In this document: positions 1-8,787 of the stretch, piece after piece
Layout: the number at the start of each line of letters is the position of its first letter
How positions within the stretch are numbered: the stretch's first letter is position 1
Origin: Bradyrhizobium embrapense
GTDB lineage: Bacteria > Pseudomonadota > Alphaproteobacteria > Rhizobiales > Xanthobacteraceae
DNA length: 64,000 nucleotides
Assembly: GCF_001189235.2 (NCBI RefSeq)
Contig: NZ_LFIP02000004.1
Coordinates: forward strand, 744,001-808,000
Direction: 5' to 3'
The notes under the pieces: model-generated
Told to the model about the DNA's origin: nothing
The model's input: the letters and a program-made list of their open reading frames with translations, nothing else
The model's database searches: none
Translations under genes and position numbers: made by a program

Positions 1-2315
1 GCGGCGTAGCGGAAGCGGCCCGCAGCCGGATCGCGATAGGCGATCCATTCGATCTCGACGCCGTCGAGGCCGAGTTGCGCCTGCGCCCAGTCGCGCCAGC
101 TCTCCGGGCGAACATCCAGCGCAAGCTCCAGCCGCGTGCAATCGCCGGCCTTGCCGTGGACCCAGTAGCCGCTTGCCGGACGCTTGATCGCACCGCGGCT
201 CAGGATGAAGGCGTGCCATTTCGGCGTGTAAGGATCGGCCTTGACCGGCGTGTGCTTGGATTCCGGCTGGCCGGACAGCGGATCGACCGCCGGATTGACC
301 AGCGCGTTGACGCGGCCCTCGCCGGCGAACTCCTCGTTCCAGTGCATGGGTACGAACACGCAGCCGCGGCGCTGGTCGGCGCTGACCACGACGCGCGCGA
401 TCATCTCGCCCCAGCTGCTGGTCAGCCGCACCAGGCCTTCGTTCGGCAGCCCGGCCTGCATCGCGTCCTCGGGGTGGAATTCGGCACAGGGCTCGAAGAT
501 GTGCGACAGCAGCCGTCCGGTCTTTCCGGTCCGGGTCATGGTGTGCCACTGATCTCTGATCCGACCGGTGTTGAGCAGCAGCGGATAGTCACGGCTGGTG
601 GCATTGCGCGCCGCGCGCGGCGCGACCGGCACAAAGCGCGCCTTGCGGTCGGGCGTGAAGAATGTCTGGCTTTCGAACATCCGCGGCGTGCCGGCCGGAT
701 GCTGCGATGTCACCGGCCACTGCACCGGCGCCAGCGCGTCATAAGCGGCGTCGTCGAGCGCGGCCAGCGCCGAGATGTCGAAATCGCGCTTGCCGTTGTT
801 CTCGAAGCCAGATAGTTCGGCGTGCTCACGGAACACCTCGACGACCGAGGCATAATCGAAGCCGGGATATCCCATGCGCACGGCGACGTCGCAGATGATG
901 CGCCAGTCGGCGCGCGCCTCGCCTGGCGCCGGCAGGAACGGCCGTTGCCGCGAGATCCGCCGCTCGGAATTGGTGACGGTGCCGTCCTTCTCGCCCCACG
1001 CCAGCGCCGGCAGCAGCACGTCGGCATGGCGCGTGGTGTCGGTGTCGCGCGTGCAATCCGTCACCACGACGAGCTCGCAGGCGTCGAGCGCGGCGCGCGC
1101 GCGGTCGGCATCGGGCAGGCTGACCACCGGATTGGTCGAGATGATCCACACCGCCTTGATGCGGCCATCGGCGATCGCGTCGAACATGTCGACCGCCTTC
1201 AGTCCGCCCTTCTCCGCAATCACAGGCGCGCGCCAGAACCGCTGCACCAGCTCGCGATGCGCCGGATTCTCGATTTCCATATGCGCGGCGAGTTGGTTGG
1301 CGAGCCCGCCGACCTCGCGGCCGCCCATCGCGTTGGGCTGCCCGGTCAGCGAGAACGGCCCCATGCCGGGACGGCCGATGCGCCCGGTCAACAGATGGCA
1401 ATTGATGATGGCGTTGACCTTGTCGACGCCGCTCGACGACTGGTTGATGCCTTGCGAATACAGCGTGACGACGCGCTCCGTGCGGGTGAACCAGTCGAAG
1501 AACAGTCCGACCGCACCTTCGCTGAGCCCACACGTCGCAGCGGTCTGCGCCAGGGTCTGGCCGGCCACCTGCTTGAGGGCGTCGACGATCCCCGTCGTGC
1601 GATTGCCGACAAAGCCGCGATCGACCGCATTGCTGCCAGCGAGGAACGCGAACAGGCCATTGAACAGCACGGCATCGCTGCCGGAGCGCAGCGGCAGATG
1701 CAGATCGGCGCCCTCACAGGTCGCGGTGCGGCGCGGATCGATCACCACGATCTTGCACGCCGGGTTCTTCTCTTTTGCCGCCAGCATGCGCTGGTACAGG
1801 ATCGGATGGCACCAGGCGGCGTTGGAGCCGACCAGCACCAGCAGGTCGGCCTGCTCAAGATCCTCGTAGCAGCCCGGCACGGTGTCGCTGCCGAACGCAC
1901 GCTTGTGCCCCGCGACGCTGGAGGCCATGCACAGCCGCGAATTGGTGTCGATATTGGCGGTGCCGACAAAGCCCTTGGCGAGCTTGTTGATGACGTAATA
2001 GTCCTCGGTCAGGAGCTGGCCGGAAACATAGAAGGCGATCGCGTCAGGCCCGTGCTCGCGAATAACGCGACTGAAGCCATCGGCGACGCGATCGAGCGCG
2101 TCGTCCCACGCGGCGGGCGCGCCGTCGATCATCGGCTCTAGCAGTCGCCCGTCGAGATCGACGGTTTCGGCGAGCGCCGAGCCCTTGCTGCACAGCCGGC
2201 CAAAATTGGCCGGATGCTGCTTGTCGCCCTCGACCTGGACCGCGCCCGCCGCGTCCCTGGACGCGATGACGCCACACCCGACACCGCAATAAGGACACGT
2301 GGTCTTGACGGACAT
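1..2315 (-). CDS. nasA: Assimilatory nitrate reductase, catalytic subunit (3' end outside window)
   Basis: This is a molybdopterin oxidoreductase that reduces nitrate to nitrite in the cytoplasm. The frame opens with MSVKTTCPYCGVGCG, giving Cys7, Cys10 and Cys14 of an N-terminal [4Fe-4S] site; the fourth Cys lies in GRLCSKG near residue 42. Downstream are typical Mo-bis-MGD oxidoreductase stretches: SNAAWCHPILYQRM, QGINQSSSGVDKVNAI and TGQPNAMGGREVGG. About 771 codons are visible and the stop lies beyond base 1, so a C-terminal BFD-type [2Fe-2S] domain, present in some NasA proteins, cannot be checked. It follows nirD by 16 bp and is the last visible gene of nirB-nirD-nasA. The family assignment is secure. 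Assimilatory rather than respiratory use rests on the NirBD neighbours and the lack of a Tat signal. Confidence 0.95.
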   Translation of the reverse strand, partial: MSVKTTCPYCGVGCGVIASRDAAGAVQVEGDKQHPANFGRLCSKGSALAETVDLDGRLLEPMIDGAPAAWDDALDRVADGFSRVIREHGPDAIAFYVSGQLLTEDYYVINKLAKGFVGTANIDTNSRLCMASSVAGHKRAFGSDTVPGCYEDLEQADLLVLVGSNAAWCHPILYQRMLAAKEKNPACKIVVIDPRRTATCEGADLHLPLRSGSDAVLFNGLFAFLAGSNAVDRGFVGNRTTGIVDALKQVAGQTLAQTAATCGLSEGAVGLFFDWFTRTERVVTLYSQGINQSSSGVDKVNAIINCHLLTGRIGRPGMGPFSLTGQPNAMGGREVGGLANQLAAHMEIENPAHRELVQRFWRAPVIAEKGGLKAVDMFDAIADGRIKAVWIISTNPVVSLPDADRARAALDACELVVVTDCTRDTDTTRHADVLLPALAWGEKDGTVTNSERRISRQRPFLPAPGEARADWRIICDVAVRMGYPGFDYASVVEVFREHAELSGFENNGKRDFDISALAALDDAAYDALAPVQWPVTSQHPAGTPRMFESQTFFTPDRKARFVPVAPRAARNATSRDYPLLLNTGRIRDQWHTMTRTGKTGRLLSHIFEPCAEFHPEDAMQAGLPNEGLVRLTSSWGEMIARVVVSADQRRGCVFVPMHWNEEFAGEGRVNALVNPAVDPLSGQPESKHTPVKADPYTPKWHAFILSRGAIKRPASGYWVHGKAGDCTRLELALDVRPESWRDWAQAQLGLDGVEIEWIAYRDPAAGRFRYA

Positions 2316-2331
2316 TGCCTGACCTGACCGT

Positions 2332-2661
2332 TCAGCTCACCGCAGCCGCCTGCCGCAGCGACAGCCAGACAACGCCGTTCTCGACCTTGGCCGGATGGGT
2401 ATGCGTGCAGCCTTCGTCAGGCGCGACCGCCTGCCCGTTTGCGAGTTCGATGACGAAATTATGCAGCGGACAAGTCACGCGTTTGTTGTGCACGATGCCC
2501 TGCGACAGCGGCCCGCCCTTGTGCGGGCAGCGGTCGTCGAGCGCGAACACCTCGTCGCTCTCGGTCCGGAACACCGCGATGTTGCCGCCTGGCGTACGCA
2601 CCACGCGCGAGCCGAGCCGCGGAATGTCGTCGAGCGCCCCGATTTCGATCCAGCTGGTCAT
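2332..2661 (-). CDS. nirD: Nitrite reductase (NADH) small subunit, Rieske-type
   Basis: The 109-residue protein has a Rieske-like ferredoxin fold with CPH (residues 45-47) and CPLH (64-67), the two cluster-binding segments. It is the small subunit that works with NirB in six-electron reduction of nitrite to ammonium. The start ATG overlaps the nirB stop in an ATGA, indicating translational coupling. Many NirD proteins have lost the cluster ligands; this one keeps all four (Cys45, His47, Cys64, His67), so it probably binds a cluster. Length is normal for the family. Confidence 0.95.
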   Translation of the reverse strand: MTSWIEIGALDDIPRLGSRVVRTPGGNIAVFRTESDEVFALDDRCPHKGGPLSQGIVHNKRVTCPLHNFVIELANGQAVAPDEGCTHTHPAKVENGVVWLSLRQAAAVS

Positions 2662-5117
2662 GCGAGCTCCAATTCGGCGAGCGGCGCGAACTCGTTGCGG
2701 TCGACGCCGCGGCTGGCGCGCTCGGCCCACGGATCGGTCTGCGCGAACTGCTGCGAATGAGCAAAACGGGCGAACAGCGCCTTGCGGTTGGCGATGTCGT
2801 CGACCACCCGCTTCCTGATCTGCTCGAGACCGACGCGGTCGCACCATTTGTACATGCGCTCCAGATACCAGCCCTCCTCGCGGTAAAGCTGGGTCAGCGC
2901 CACGATCACCTCGAGCGTCTCGTCCTCGGTTTCGACCTTGGCGAGGTACTCGGTACCCTTGATGTGCAAGCCCGCGGCGCCGGCGAAATGGATCTCGTAG
3001 CCGGAATCGACGCAGACCACGCCGACGTCCTTGCAGGTCGCCTCGGCACAGTTGCGCGGGCAGCCGGAGACGCCGAGCTTGACCTTGGCCGGCGTCCAGG
3101 AGCCCCACATGAACTTCTCGAGCTTGATGCCGAGGCCGGTCGAATCCTGGGTACCGAACCGGCACCATTCCGAGCCGACACAGGTCTTCACCGTGCGCAG
3201 GCCCTTGGCGTAGGCATGGCCCGAAACCATGCCGGCGTCGTTGAGATCGGCCCACACCGCCGGCAGGTCCTCCTTCTTGACGCCGAGCAGGTCGATGCGC
3301 TGGCCGCCGGTGACCTTCACCGTCGGGATGTTGAACTTCTCGGCGACGTCGGCGATGGCGCGCAGCTCGCTCGGCGTGGTGACGCCGCCCCACATCCGCG
3401 GCACCACCGAGTAGGTGCCGTCCTTCTGGATGTTGGCGTGGACGCGCTCATTGATGAAGCGCGACTGCTGGTCGTCGCGATACTCGCCGGGCCAGGTCGC
3501 GAGCAGATAGTAGTTGAGCGCCGGACGGCAGGAATGGCAGCCGTTGAGCGTCTTCCACTCCATGAAGCGCATCACGGCCGGAATGGTCTTGAGCTGCTGC
3601 TCGACGATGACGCGACGGACGTCGTCGTGGCTGTGATCGGTGCACTTGCACAGCGGCTTGACCTTCGGCGCCGCCGAATAGTCGCCGCCGAGCGTGAACG
3701 CCAGCACCTGCTCGACGAGGCCAGTGCAGGAGCCGCAGGACGACGAGGCCTTGGTATGGGCGCGGACGTCGTCGAGCGTGAACAGCTTCTTCTCGGAGAT
3801 CGCCTTGACGATCGCGCCCTTGCAGACGCCGTTGCAGCCGCAGATCTCGGTCTCGTCGCTCATCGCGGCAACCGAGTTCTGACCGCTGACGCCGCCGTCG
3901 CCGAGATTGGCGGCGCCGAACACCAGGCGCTCGCGCATGTGCGAGACGTCGGTGCCGTCGCGCAGATGCTGGAAGTACCAGGGGCCGTCGATGGTGTCGC
4001 CATAAAGCACGGCGCCGACGATCTTCTTGTCCTTCAGGATGATGCGCTTGTAGACGCCGCGATTGGCGTCCTGCAGCACGATCTCCTCCTTGTCCGGCCC
4101 GGGTGCGAAGTCGCCGGCCGAGAACAGGTCGATGCCGGTGACCTTCAGCTTGGTCGAGGTGACCGACCCGTCATAGGTGGCAAAGCCCTTCATCGCGAGG
4201 TGGTTGGCGCAGACCTTGGCCTGGTCGAACAGCGGCGCCACGAGACCGTAGGTCTGGCGGCGGTGCTGCACGCACTCGCCGACCGCATAGATACGACCGT
4301 CATAGGTCTGCATGGTGTCGGAGACGACGATGCCGCGCTCGCAGTACAGCCCGGCCTTCTTGGCGAGTTCGAAGTTCGGGCGGATGCCGACCGCCATCAC
4401 CACGAGATCAGCCGCAAGCTCGGTGCCGTCGCCGAAGCGCACGCCGGTGACGCGGTCCTCGCCGAGGATCGCCTGGGTCTGCGCCGGCATCTTGAACACC
4501 ATGCCGCGCTCTTCCAGCGACTTGCGCAGGAGTCCGCCGGCCACCGGATCGAGCTGGCGCTCCATCAGGGTGTCGAGCAGGTGCACGACCGTGACGTTCA
4601 TGCCGCGCTTCATCAGCCCGTTGGCGGCTTCGAGACCGAGCAGGCCGCCGCCGATCACGACGGCGTTGCGATAGTCGGTCGATGCCTTGATCATGCGGTC
4701 GACGTCATAGATGTCGCGGAAGCCGATCACGCCCGGCAGCTCCTTGCCCGGCAGCGGCAGCATGATCGGATTTGAGCCCGTCGCGATCAAAAGGCGGTCG
4801 TAGGGGACGCGCTCGCCTGCCTCGGTGACGACTTCACAGGTGCGGCGATCGATCATGCTGATCGTCTCGCCCTTGCGCAGCGTGATGTTGTTGTCCTCAT
4901 ACCAGTCGAGGGTGTTGAGCATGATGTCGTCGACGCTCTTCTCGCCGGCGAGTACCGGGGACAGCAGGATGCGGTTGTAATTGCCGTAGGGCTCGGAGCC
5001 GAACACCGTGATGTCGTAGAGATCGGGCGCGCGCTCGAGCAGCGCCTCGACCGTGCGGATGCCAGCCATCCCGTTGCCGATCACCACGAGCTTCTGCTTG
5101 GTCACTTTGTCGAGCAT
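2658..5117 (-). CDS. nirB: Nitrite reductase (NADH) large subunit
   Basis: The 819-residue cytosolic sirohaem enzyme reduces nitrite to ammonium. In order it has an FAD-binding GxGMAG near residues 14-18, an NAD-binding GGGLLGLEAA near 156-165, and a BFD-like [2Fe-2S] region with Cys427, Cys429, Cys461 and Cys464. The C-terminal sirohaem/[4Fe-4S] half has Cys646, Cys652, Cys686 and Cys690 (T-C-VGSEW-C and SG-C-PRN-C). The start is preceded by GAAAGG about 7 bases upstream. It is the first gene of the minus-strand nitrate assimilation operon, divergent from narK, and probably under nitrogen control (see the sigma54-like elements between them). Confidence 0.97.
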   Translation of the reverse strand: MLDKVTKQKLVVIGNGMAGIRTVEALLERAPDLYDITVFGSEPYGNYNRILLSPVLAGEKSVDDIMLNTLDWYEDNNITLRKGETISMIDRRTCEVVTEAGERVPYDRLLIATGSNPIMLPLPGKELPGVIGFRDIYDVDRMIKASTDYRNAVVIGGGLLGLEAANGLMKRGMNVTVVHLLDTLMERQLDPVAGGLLRKSLEERGMVFKMPAQTQAILGEDRVTGVRFGDGTELAADLVVMAVGIRPNFELAKKAGLYCERGIVVSDTMQTYDGRIYAVGECVQHRRQTYGLVAPLFDQAKVCANHLAMKGFATYDGSVTSTKLKVTGIDLFSAGDFAPGPDKEEIVLQDANRGVYKRIILKDKKIVGAVLYGDTIDGPWYFQHLRDGTDVSHMRERLVFGAANLGDGGVSGQNSVAAMSDETEICGCNGVCKGAIVKAISEKKLFTLDDVRAHTKASSSCGSCTGLVEQVLAFTLGGDYSAAPKVKPLCKCTDHSHDDVRRVIVEQQLKTIPAVMRFMEWKTLNGCHSCRPALNYYLLATWPGEYRDDQQSRFINERVHANIQKDGTYSVVPRMWGGVTTPSELRAIADVAEKFNIPTVKVTGGQRIDLLGVKKEDLPAVWADLNDAGMVSGHAYAKGLRTVKTCVGSEWCRFGTQDSTGLGIKLEKFMWGSWTPAKVKLGVSGCPRNCAEATCKDVGVVCVDSGYEIHFAGAAGLHIKGTEYLAKVETEDETLEVIVALTQLYREEGWYLERMYKWCDRVGLEQIRKRVVDDIANRKALFARFAHSQQFAQTDPWAERASRGVDRNEFAPLAELELA

Positions 5118-5261
5118 GGTCTGCCTTTCAATTCCGACGGCGCTATTCAGCGACGCGACGTGCGTCGTTGATGGGCACCGATAAAGGTTGGAGTTGTAGG
5201 AAGCCCAGCCGCGGGCGCAGACCGTCTTCGATGACGACCGATGTTCCGTTATCGACTGATA

Positions 5262-5277
5262 TTCAAAACGCGTGCCA
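5262..5277 (-). promoter_or_regulatory. Possible sigma54 promoter toward nirB
   Basis: On the minus strand this reads TGGCACG, four bases, then TTGAA. The -24 block is perfect and preceded by T, as in the consensus, but the -12 block has GA where GC is expected. It lies about 145 bp upstream of the nirB ATG. It mirrors the better plus-strand element toward narK. The assignment is tentative because of the -12 mismatch. Confidence 0.35.
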
Positions 5278-5299
5278 ACCTCGCGCGGACGAATCTCGT

Positions 5300-5321
5300 C
5301 GTAAAATCAATGACTTTTACG
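5300..5321. promoter_or_regulatory. Perfect inverted repeat in nirB/narK divergent promoter
   Basis: The arms CGTAAAA and TTTTACG (7 bp each, perfect) flank the 8-base spacer TCAATGAC. It lies between the two putative sigma54 promoters. It is AT-rich against a GC-rich background and shaped like a dimer-binding operator. The regulator is not identified from sequence. Confidence 0.4.
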
Positions 5322-5598
5322 CGACCTCGAATGTGCCCAATGACGCGCCGCGCAGCGCGCTGGCTGATTTTTTAGCCACGCCGATGATCTCTTGTGCAGC
5401 ACAGCATCAGCGGCTGCGAGGCCAATCGCCATCGATGCGTCATCGCGCGCTCATTGCACATCGCACAAGAAAGCATCAGCGTGCGCGTTTGGGCGGCGGC
5501 GCTTGCTGTAAGCCACGCCAGGTCCGACCGCCGGGCTCGGTTCGCGATCTCGCGGCAACGTCTTGCGACTGCAAGGCAAAGCGACGCAATCGATTCGA

Positions 5599-5614
5599 TG
5601 GCACGCAAATTGCT
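5599..5614 (+). promoter_or_regulatory. Sigma54 promoter for narK
   Basis: TGGCACG-CAAA-TTGCT matches the sigma54 consensus TGGCACG-N4-TTGCW at every fixed base. Predicted transcription starts near 5625, leaving a leader of about 120 nt before narK at 5746. Possible enhancer-like short palindromes lie 150-220 bp upstream (TGTGC-A-GCACA near 5393-5403 and TGCACATCGCACA near 5455-5467). NtrC control is expected for nitrate assimilation but is inferred here. Confidence 0.65.
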
Positions 5615-5631
5615 GACTTGAACGCTTGACG

Positions 5632-5658
5632 GAGTGCGTCTCAACGACGAGCGCACTC
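5632..5658 (+). promoter_or_regulatory. Hairpin in narK 5' leader
   Basis: GAGTGCG (5632-5638) and CGCACTC (5652-5658) form a perfect 7-bp stem in the predicted narK leader RNA, just after the expected transcription start. Nitrate-assimilation leaders in proteobacteria are often targets of the NasT antiterminator. The loop here is not a clear hexaloop, so that role is only a possibility. Confidence 0.3.
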
Positions 5659-5745
5659 ACCATTCACCCCACATTCGATTGATCTGCGCCCGAGACGACC
5701 GCACCCTGCGCGGCCGCCTCCGCCGCATCACCGCGAGACGTTGCG

Positions 5746-7005
5746 ATGAAACTAGCCGAGTTCAAGAAGGCAGGTCACTGGCCGACCCTGCTCGCCGCGT
5801 TCCTGTACTTCGACATCAGTTTCATGGCGTGGGTCGCGCTTGGACCGCTGATCGTCTACATCGCGCGCGACATGAGTCTGGCCGTCAACGAGAAGTTCAC
5901 TCTGGTCGCCATTCCCGTGCTGGCTGGCGCGCTGCTGCGCGTGCCGATGGGCATTCTCGCGGACATCATCGGCGCCAAGCGCACCGGTATCATCGCCCAA
6001 CTCGTCGTGATATCAGCAACCGCGTCGGTCTGGGATTTCGGGCTCACCAGCAAGCTTGCGATCGAGCTGTTCGGACTTGCGCTCGGCGTCGGCGGCGCCT
6101 CCTTCGCCGTCGCCCTGCCCCAGGCCAGCCGCTGGTATCCGCCGCAATATCAGGGCGTGGTGATGGGGATCGCCGGCGCCGGCAATATGGGCGTCGTGCT
6201 CGACACGCTGCTGGCACCGAGCATCGCCGAACATTGGGGCTGGCAGGCCGTGTTCGGCTGCTTGCTGTTTCCGATGCTGATGGTGCTTGCCTATTACGCG
6301 CTCGCGGCCAAGGACGCGCCGGGCGAGCGCAAGAAGATCTCGCTGAAGGCCTACGGCGAACTGCTGAAGGACTCCGACAGCCGCTGGTTCATGTTCTTCT
6401 ACTTCATCACCTTCGGCGGTTTCGTCGGGCTCGCCAACGCGCTGCCGCTCTATTTCACCGTACAGTATCACGTCTCGGGCGTCGCGGCCGGCATGCTGGT
6501 CGCGCTGATCGTCGCGTTCGGCTCGGGCTTCCGTCCCGTCGGCGGCATGATCGCCGACCGCATCGGCGGCATTCGTTCGCTGTCGATCCTGTTCGGTGTC
6601 GTGGTCGCCGCCTATCTCGTGATCGCCTTCATGCCCGAGGGGCCGGCGGCGGCGACGCAGGGCGGCTGGGCGCTGACCGAGCTGCCGCGCATCGCCTGGA
6701 TATCGGTGCTGCTGTTCTCGATCGGCGTGCTGGCGCTCGGCATGGGCAATGGCGCGGTGTTCCAGTTGATCCCGTTGCGCTTTCGCCACGAGATCGGCCT
6801 GATGACCGGGCTGGTCGGCTGCGCCGGCGGCATCGGCGGCTTCTTCCTCGCCCAGACGCTTGGTTTCGCCAAGGGCATGACCGGCGGCTTTGGCGCCGGC
6901 TTCCTGTTCTTCGGCGCCCTGGCGTTGCTTGGCTTCATCGGACTTGCGATGGTCAAGGTCCGCTGGCGCACCACCTGGGGCGCAGTGTCGGGAGCGCGCG
7001 TCTGA
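5746..7005 (+). CDS. narK: Nitrate/nitrite MFS transporter
   Basis: This 419-residue, twelve-helix major facilitator belongs to the NNP (NarK/NasA) family and imports nitrate across the inner membrane. Glycine-rich nitrate-signature stretches are visible (GIAGAGNMGVVLDTLLAP near residue 140 and GLVGCAGGIGGFFLAQTLG near residue 357). It is the first gene of a plus-strand unit reading into the kinase/phosphatase fusion 31 bp downstream, and it is divergent from nirB. The ATG has only a weak ribosome site (GAGA eleven bases upstream). Confidence 0.93.
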   Translation: MKLAEFKKAGHWPTLLAAFLYFDISFMAWVALGPLIVYIARDMSLAVNEKFTLVAIPVLAGALLRVPMGILADIIGAKRTGIIAQLVVISATASVWDFGLTSKLAIELFGLALGVGGASFAVALPQASRWYPPQYQGVVMGIAGAGNMGVVLDTLLAPSIAEHWGWQAVFGCLLFPMLMVLAYYALAAKDAPGERKKISLKAYGELLKDSDSRWFMFFYFITFGGFVGLANALPLYFTVQYHVSGVAAGMLVALIVAFGSGFRPVGGMIADRIGGIRSLSILFGVVVAAYLVIAFMPEGPAAATQGGWALTELPRIAWISVLLFSIGVLALGMGNGAVFQLIPLRFRHEIGLMTGLVGCAGGIGGFFLAQTLGFAKGMTGGFGAGFLFFGALALLGFIGLAMVKVRWRTTWGAVSGARV

Positions 7006-7036
7006 CGGCTCCCCTTGCGAGAGGACGGGCCCGGAC

Positions 7037-8740
7037 GTGGCGAACGGCGCGCAACACGACCTCGGCGTCCGCGTCGGTTTCGCTAGCGAGACCGGCAAGC
7101 GCGCCGCAAATGAGGACTATGTGGCGGTCTGCCTCGGCCAAGCGGACGCGCTGCATCGCGATGTGGTGGCCGCGGTCGCCGACGGGGTCGGCGGCCACAA
7201 GGGCGGGCGCGACGCCGCAGAGGTCGCGGTCCGCAGCTTCATCGACGCCTACTATTCGCTGCCCGAGACGCTCGGCGTCCGCCGCCGTGCCGCGCGGGCG
7301 CTGGAAGCCGCCAACAGCTGGATCTATGGCCAGGGCCGCATCGACGCCGCGCGCAGCGGCATGGCCTGCGCGCTCTCCTCGATCATCCTGTCGCGGCGGC
7401 AATGCCATGTGATCCATATCGGCGACACCCGCGCCTACCGCCTCAGCGACGGACGGCTCGAGCGCCTGACGCAGGACCATATCGCCGGCCGCGGCGACCT
7501 CGCCCATATGCTGAGCCGCGCCATCGGTTTCGAGGAGTTCGCCCGGTTCGATTACACCTCGGTCGGGCTGCGGCAACATGATCGTCTCCTGATCTGCAGC
7601 GACGGGGTTCATGGCGCGCTCTCCGACTCCGGCCTTCAGCAGTTGCTGGAGGAACGCACGCCGCCCGACGAATCGGCGCGCAGCATCGTCGATGCCGCGC
7701 TCGCGGCCGGCAGCAGCGACAACACGACCGCGCTGGTGCTCGACGTCGTCGACCTGCCCCCGGCGGATCGCGACGATCTCACGCACGCGATCGCGACCTT
7801 GCCGATTTTGGACTTGCCGGAGAGCGGCGACACGATCGACGATTTCGCGCTCTCCGACGTGCTGTCCGACGGACGCTACAGCCGCCTGTTCAAGGCGACC
7901 GACAAGCGTGCCGGCCGCGAGGTCGTACTGAAGTTTCCGCATCCGCGGGTCGCCAGCGAGGGCTCCTACCGCCTCGCCTTCGTGCGCGAGGCCTGGGTCG
8001 CCGCGCGCGTCCGCAGCCTGTGGATCGGCGAGATCATCGAGGTGCCGGCGGAGCGCCAGACGAGGCTCTATTCGGCGATGCCGCTCTACGAGGGCGAAAC
8101 GCTGGAGCAGCGGCTCACGCGCGCGCCGCGGCTATCGCTCACCGAGGGCATCGCGATCGCAACCAAGCTGGTGCGCGCGGTCACGGCGCTGCATCGTGCC
8201 GGCATCATCCATCGCGACATCAAGCCCGACAATGTGATCCTCGCGAAGGACGGCGGGCTGCGCCTGGTCGACCTCGGTGTCGCGCGTGTGCCACTGCTGG
8301 AGGATTTCCCCGCCGAGGATATTCCGGGCACCGCGAGCTACATGGCGCCCGAATTGTTCGGCGGCAAGCCCGGCGACGAAGCCTCCGATTTGTTCGCGCT
8401 CGGCGTCACCGTCTACCGCATGTTCACCGCGAACTATCCGTTCGGCGAGATCGAGCCGTTCTCGCGGCCACGCTTCGGCAAGCCGGCGCCACTATCGCGC
8501 TACCGGCCGGACCTGCCGGCCTGGCTCGACGCCGTGATCGGCAAGGCGCTCAGCGTCGAGCCCACGCAGCGCTTCGGCGACGCCATCGAGTTCGCGCACG
8601 AGTTGGAGAACGGCGCGACCTGGGCCGGTCCCGCCGTCACGGCCCGCAAATCACTGCACGACCGCGATCCCGTGACCTTCTGGAAGGTGCTGTGCGCCAT
8701 CCTCGCGCTGATCATCGTGGTGCTGCTGGCGCGGCACTAG
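7037..8740 (+). CDS. Bifunctional PP2C phosphatase / Ser-Thr protein kinase, membrane anchored
   Basis: The predicted protein has 567 residues. The N-terminal PP2C domain (about 1-245) keeps the metal-site signatures NED at 25-27, ADGVGGH near 48-54, CSDGVHG near 188 and SSDN at 226-229. The kinase domain (about 270-530) has Lys299 in VVLKF, HRDIKPDN at 393-400 and YMAPE. The metal-binding triad is DLG (412-414) rather than DFG. A hydrophobic tail (WKVLCAILALIIVVLLARH) anchors the protein with both domains in the cytoplasm. The GTG start is chosen because it gives a normal PP2C N-terminus, follows GAGAGGA and leaves narK free. The same pairing of a kinase with nitrate transporter and nirBD is known in pseudomonads (PA1782 region), so a role in nitrate transport or regulation is likely, but its substrate is unknown. 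Confidence 0.9.
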   Translation: MANGAQHDLGVRVGFASETGKRAANEDYVAVCLGQADALHRDVVAAVADGVGGHKGGRDAAEVAVRSFIDAYYSLPETLGVRRRAARALEAANSWIYGQGRIDAARSGMACALSSIILSRRQCHVIHIGDTRAYRLSDGRLERLTQDHIAGRGDLAHMLSRAIGFEEFARFDYTSVGLRQHDRLLICSDGVHGALSDSGLQQLLEERTPPDESARSIVDAALAAGSSDNTTALVLDVVDLPPADRDDLTHAIATLPILDLPESGDTIDDFALSDVLSDGRYSRLFKATDKRAGREVVLKFPHPRVASEGSYRLAFVREAWVAARVRSLWIGEIIEVPAERQTRLYSAMPLYEGETLEQRLTRAPRLSLTEGIAIATKLVRAVTALHRAGIIHRDIKPDNVILAKDGGLRLVDLGVARVPLLEDFPAEDIPGTASYMAPELFGGKPGDEASDLFALGVTVYRMFTANYPFGEIEPFSRPRFGKPAPLSRYRPDLPAWLDAVIGKALSVEPTQRFGDAIEFAHELENGATWAGPAVTARKSLHDRDPVTFWKVLCAILALIIVVLLARH

Positions 8741-8787
8741 GCGATCGCAGACCCACACGAGCCACGACGAAGACCTCGCGCCGCAGC

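Noticed and set aside
822..2141. 439-codon plus-strand open frame opposite nasA
   Set aside because: It is the complement of the conserved nitrate reductase reading frame; composition is Arg/Ala/Gly-rich with no recognisable domain, as expected for antisense frames in high-GC DNA.
2757..4775. 672-codon plus-strand open frame opposite nirB
   Set aside because: Antisense shadow of nirB, which has clear cofactor motifs throughout.
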